DNA from: Niastella sp. OAS944 | GTDB taxonomy: Bacteria; Bacteroidota; Bacteroidia; Chitinophagales; Chitinophagaceae | Assembly (NCBI GenBank): GCA_024809215.1 | Contig: JANUBW010000006.1 | Coordinates: 124,936 to 188,935, forward strand | Direction of reading: 5' to 3' | Length of the DNA: 64,000 nucleotides | In this document: positions 63,001 through 64,000 of the stretch, in pieces | Layout: each line of letters begins with the position of its first letter | Position numbering within the stretch: the first letter of the stretch is position 1 | Position numbers and translations under genes: made by a program | The notes under the pieces: generated by a model | Database searches by the model: none | What the model saw: only the letters and a program-made list of their open reading frames with translations | Told to the model about the DNA's origin: nothing

Positions 63001-64000
63001 GATGGCGACCTTGATATGGCCTGGATCACGTTCCGTAACCTGTATCTTCAGGTAAAACAAACATTCGTAAATGAACTGGTAAATGATCCCCAGAATTGTA
63101 CTCCAGCGAACCCGGTTTATACAGAAATTCCTAAACGGAATGCCCTTGTTGCGGCACAACATCAGCCACAGTTTTATGACGAATTAAAAACGGTGATCGA
63201 TGAAAATGAGCTTGAATACGCCAACGACCCAGGCAAGGTTGATCAGGCCAAAGCCGAGGCGCAAAGACAAATGAATCTACAGTACGATAAGAATGTTGAC
63301 ATGCTCGCCGGTCAATGGTACAATCAGTTAGCTCCCTGCTATGTGAACAATGGCAATGACTTGCGCGATATCATTATACCGTTGTTAAAACAGTTGTGCC
63401 GTAAGGCCTGTGATCCCGATCATCTTTTTGGCGCCAGCAGTTTACCCGAAGGAGCTGTTTTAGAAGGTACCAGCTATCATAATTTCAGGGACATCATCGA
63501 GGGCTATAATAGTACCCATGGCATTGCCCGCGACAGCCTGGTCTGCAGTGCCGACAACATTACTGTGCCCGCGCCGTACGACAAACAGCCGATCTATTTT
63601 GATAAACCGGTTTATGGCAAACCAACGGATTGTGAGTGTACGATACTAAATGAATTCTATACACAATATTTGAATGTAAGAAAACTGGGCCGAATTGATC
63701 CAACTTTTGCCGCTTATTTGAAAAGAACACAGGGAGTAGATAGGAGGGATAGTGACCTGCAAATTTTACTGAACCTGTGTAATAATAGAGGAATACCTGG
63801 TGAAAGCGGCTATGCCTGTGCAAACCTGAAAGACCCCATAACTTTGCCACCGGCCCTGCAGTGTAATTCAAAGGAAGTGTGTACAAGCTGTACAGTGGTA
63901 AAAGCCCTGTATCAAAACTTCAAACAACAATATCCCAATGATTTACCGCGGATGGCAGATACGGATGATACGGTTCAGGTAAAACGGAATAATATCTTCC
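60034..64000 (+). CDS. RHS/YD-type giant surface protein, 3' end outside window
   Basis: The frame from ATG 60034 stays open for 1322 codons to the last base, so the gene is truncated by the window. Signal peptide ends near IARAG. Residues about 175-290 form a fibronectin-like domain (ELPVSWTAIRGADQYDLEW). About 310-380 carry VVTQYFDGSLRNRQTVTKDN and AETFYDYQGRPAIQVM, the opening block of Bacteroidota RHS-family giants (DUF6443-like). Then come many Cys-containing segments (YTCLYDL, DCEPDCAKCRES, NALCGDS). The RHS core and any toxic C-terminus would lie beyond the window. It is the last visible gene of the fibre/barrel/PA14 cluster. Confidence 0.75.
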   Translation, partial: MQTHSFYRILLFVGFFCMAAIARAGDGGGGVVARAILDGSKNQIRKDSSVTVQDSAFFNAAAIGVDTGYQVQNVITLKINEASNVYMRTAFEVKVKLLISYSNGADTASLIKDFTITYDTGKVYNARNNFVFYGGRKVTVKVLEVDSNGATWNVSSVLFIENQLTAKPKYNFSCTNTVTNITVNPLAGANADELPVSWTAIRGADQYDLEWTYIDESAYGRYKKQDGSFDPALIFYHNSTRVSTSANTYNIPLMYDNNGTLFIRVRPVQIGKANSVLAAIWSSDASLTGMGQYAFTGHERPLNWQSNISFAEEGKRKVVTQYFDGSLRNRQTVTKDNTNNKTIVAETFYDYQGRPAIQVMPAPSLQNAIQYTAGFNRSINNPEYYKSDFDSLYSPDMYCNAHGKEMVDSSGASLYYSANNPNKTIGMNQFIPNAEKYPFTETEYTPDNTGRISRQGGVGKDFQLGSGHETKYYYGSPDQGELDALFGTDVGDHSHYFKNMVQDANGQFSISYVDMHGRTIATGLAGVAPTSMAPLASYDSIDVTENLVDSGSRFLENWSMINQKSLLVSAAGNYAFRYKLDPASLIEKNCENLGAQNICYTCLYDLQITITDNCNNQSLPGKKAYEKVLRNFSLGAITPSCTPEPMTFSFDLSLQPGNYQITKRLTLSRDGFNYYRDSVYMPNNTCRSLQDFINEQRAIIAQTSQDCEPDCAKCRESVGTAEQFKTKFISQAGIPADEVALYNDQINAAYKNAVEACNALCGDSASADNDIRNAMLQDMTPPYGQYADTTAKGRTSMYSIFWVDPQDSTDFVSVFQLEQVKYLDANGQPDKVYNANSDMMVEPNSLSRTEFTQNFRTTWAEALLPYHPEYCKLKELEALRPSNLWDRKMEAVDNYRDAKAAGYLNPTNIADTNCIFGPNNNNLDPLLSIHPGVKDRLEQKLVEYVKLNNGKFINVWAMANIVTKCDEGNSLCTEFYNNNRLHNFDTTWCDGDLDMAWITFRNLYLQVKQTFVNELVNDPQNCTPANPVYTEIPKRNALVAAQHQPQFYDELKTVIDENELEYANDPGKVDQAKAEAQRQMNLQYDKNVDMLAGQWYNQLAPCYVNNGNDLRDIIIPLLKQLCRKACDPDHLFGASSLPEGAVLEGTSYHNFRDIIEGYNSTHGIARDSLVCSADNITVPAPYDKQPIYFDKPVYGKPTDCECTILNEFYTQYLNVRKLGRIDPTFAAYLKRTQGVDRRDSDLQILLNLCNNRGIPGESGYACANLKDPITLPPALQCNSKEVCTSCTVVKALYQNFKQQYPNDLPRMADTDDTVQVKRNNIF

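Overview
The window looks like a chromosomal segment of a Bacteroidota bacterium, most likely of the family Chitinophagaceae (Chitinophaga/Niastella-like). The reasons are a SusC/SusD pair with an ECF sigma factor and a FecR anti-sigma factor, several proteins with type IX secretion (T9SS) sorting tails, lipoproteins with Bacteroidota-type lipoboxes, weak Shine-Dalgarno sequences, and a fused nuoCD gene. The genus is inference. I saw no tRNA, rRNA, CRISPR array, transposase or integrase.

Region 1 (1-15.9 kb): the 3' part of a phosphoethanolamine transferase, a lipoprotein, a sulfatase, a diheme cytochrome with a small membrane protein, and then a minus-strand nutrient-uptake and signalling block. 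That block reads, in transcription order, ECF sigma factor, a T9SS beta-propeller-like protein, FecR anti-sigma factor, SusC with an STN signalling domain, SusD. The STN domain, FecR and sigma factor fit trans-envelope signalling on binding of an unidentified nutrient. A small SnoaL-like lipoprotein lies upstream.

Region 2 (16.0-19.5 kb): three closely spaced plus-strand genes (phage tail-collar/microcystin-dependent-type protein, formyltransferase-like enzyme, T9SS-secreted protein), a strong terminator, and a CBS-domain protein.

Region 3 (19.6-35.2 kb): a complete nuo operon for respiratory complex I in the order A, B, CD (fused), E, F, G, H, I, J, K, L, M, N. Every gap longer than about 40 bp inside this operon is filled by degenerate short-period repeats. 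The end of nuoN overlaps, tail to tail, a 45-codon remnant of a T9SS type B sorting domain.

Region 4 (35.3-43.2 kb): mixed genes: an fnIII-like hypothetical protein, a 637-bp AT-rich stretch with a recurring 13-mer, two small membrane proteins, an SDR oxidoreductase with an AraC-type regulator, a lone ABC ATPase, a class III nucleotide cyclase with TPR repeats, a lipoprotein, and a small membrane protein gene that appears frameshifted in a T7 run.

Region 5 (43.5-64.0 kb): a one-directional array of exported proteins: two fibre-like paralogues, a coiled-coil plus outer-membrane-barrel protein, an Ig/fnIII-like protein, a 2662-residue YD/PA14 giant, a LolA-like protein, a third fibre paralogue, and a second RHS/YD-type giant that runs off the window. 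This is the best candidate for an undescribed system: possibly a cell-surface or secreted RHS/YD apparatus with its own barrel, chaperone-like protein and exchangeable fibres.
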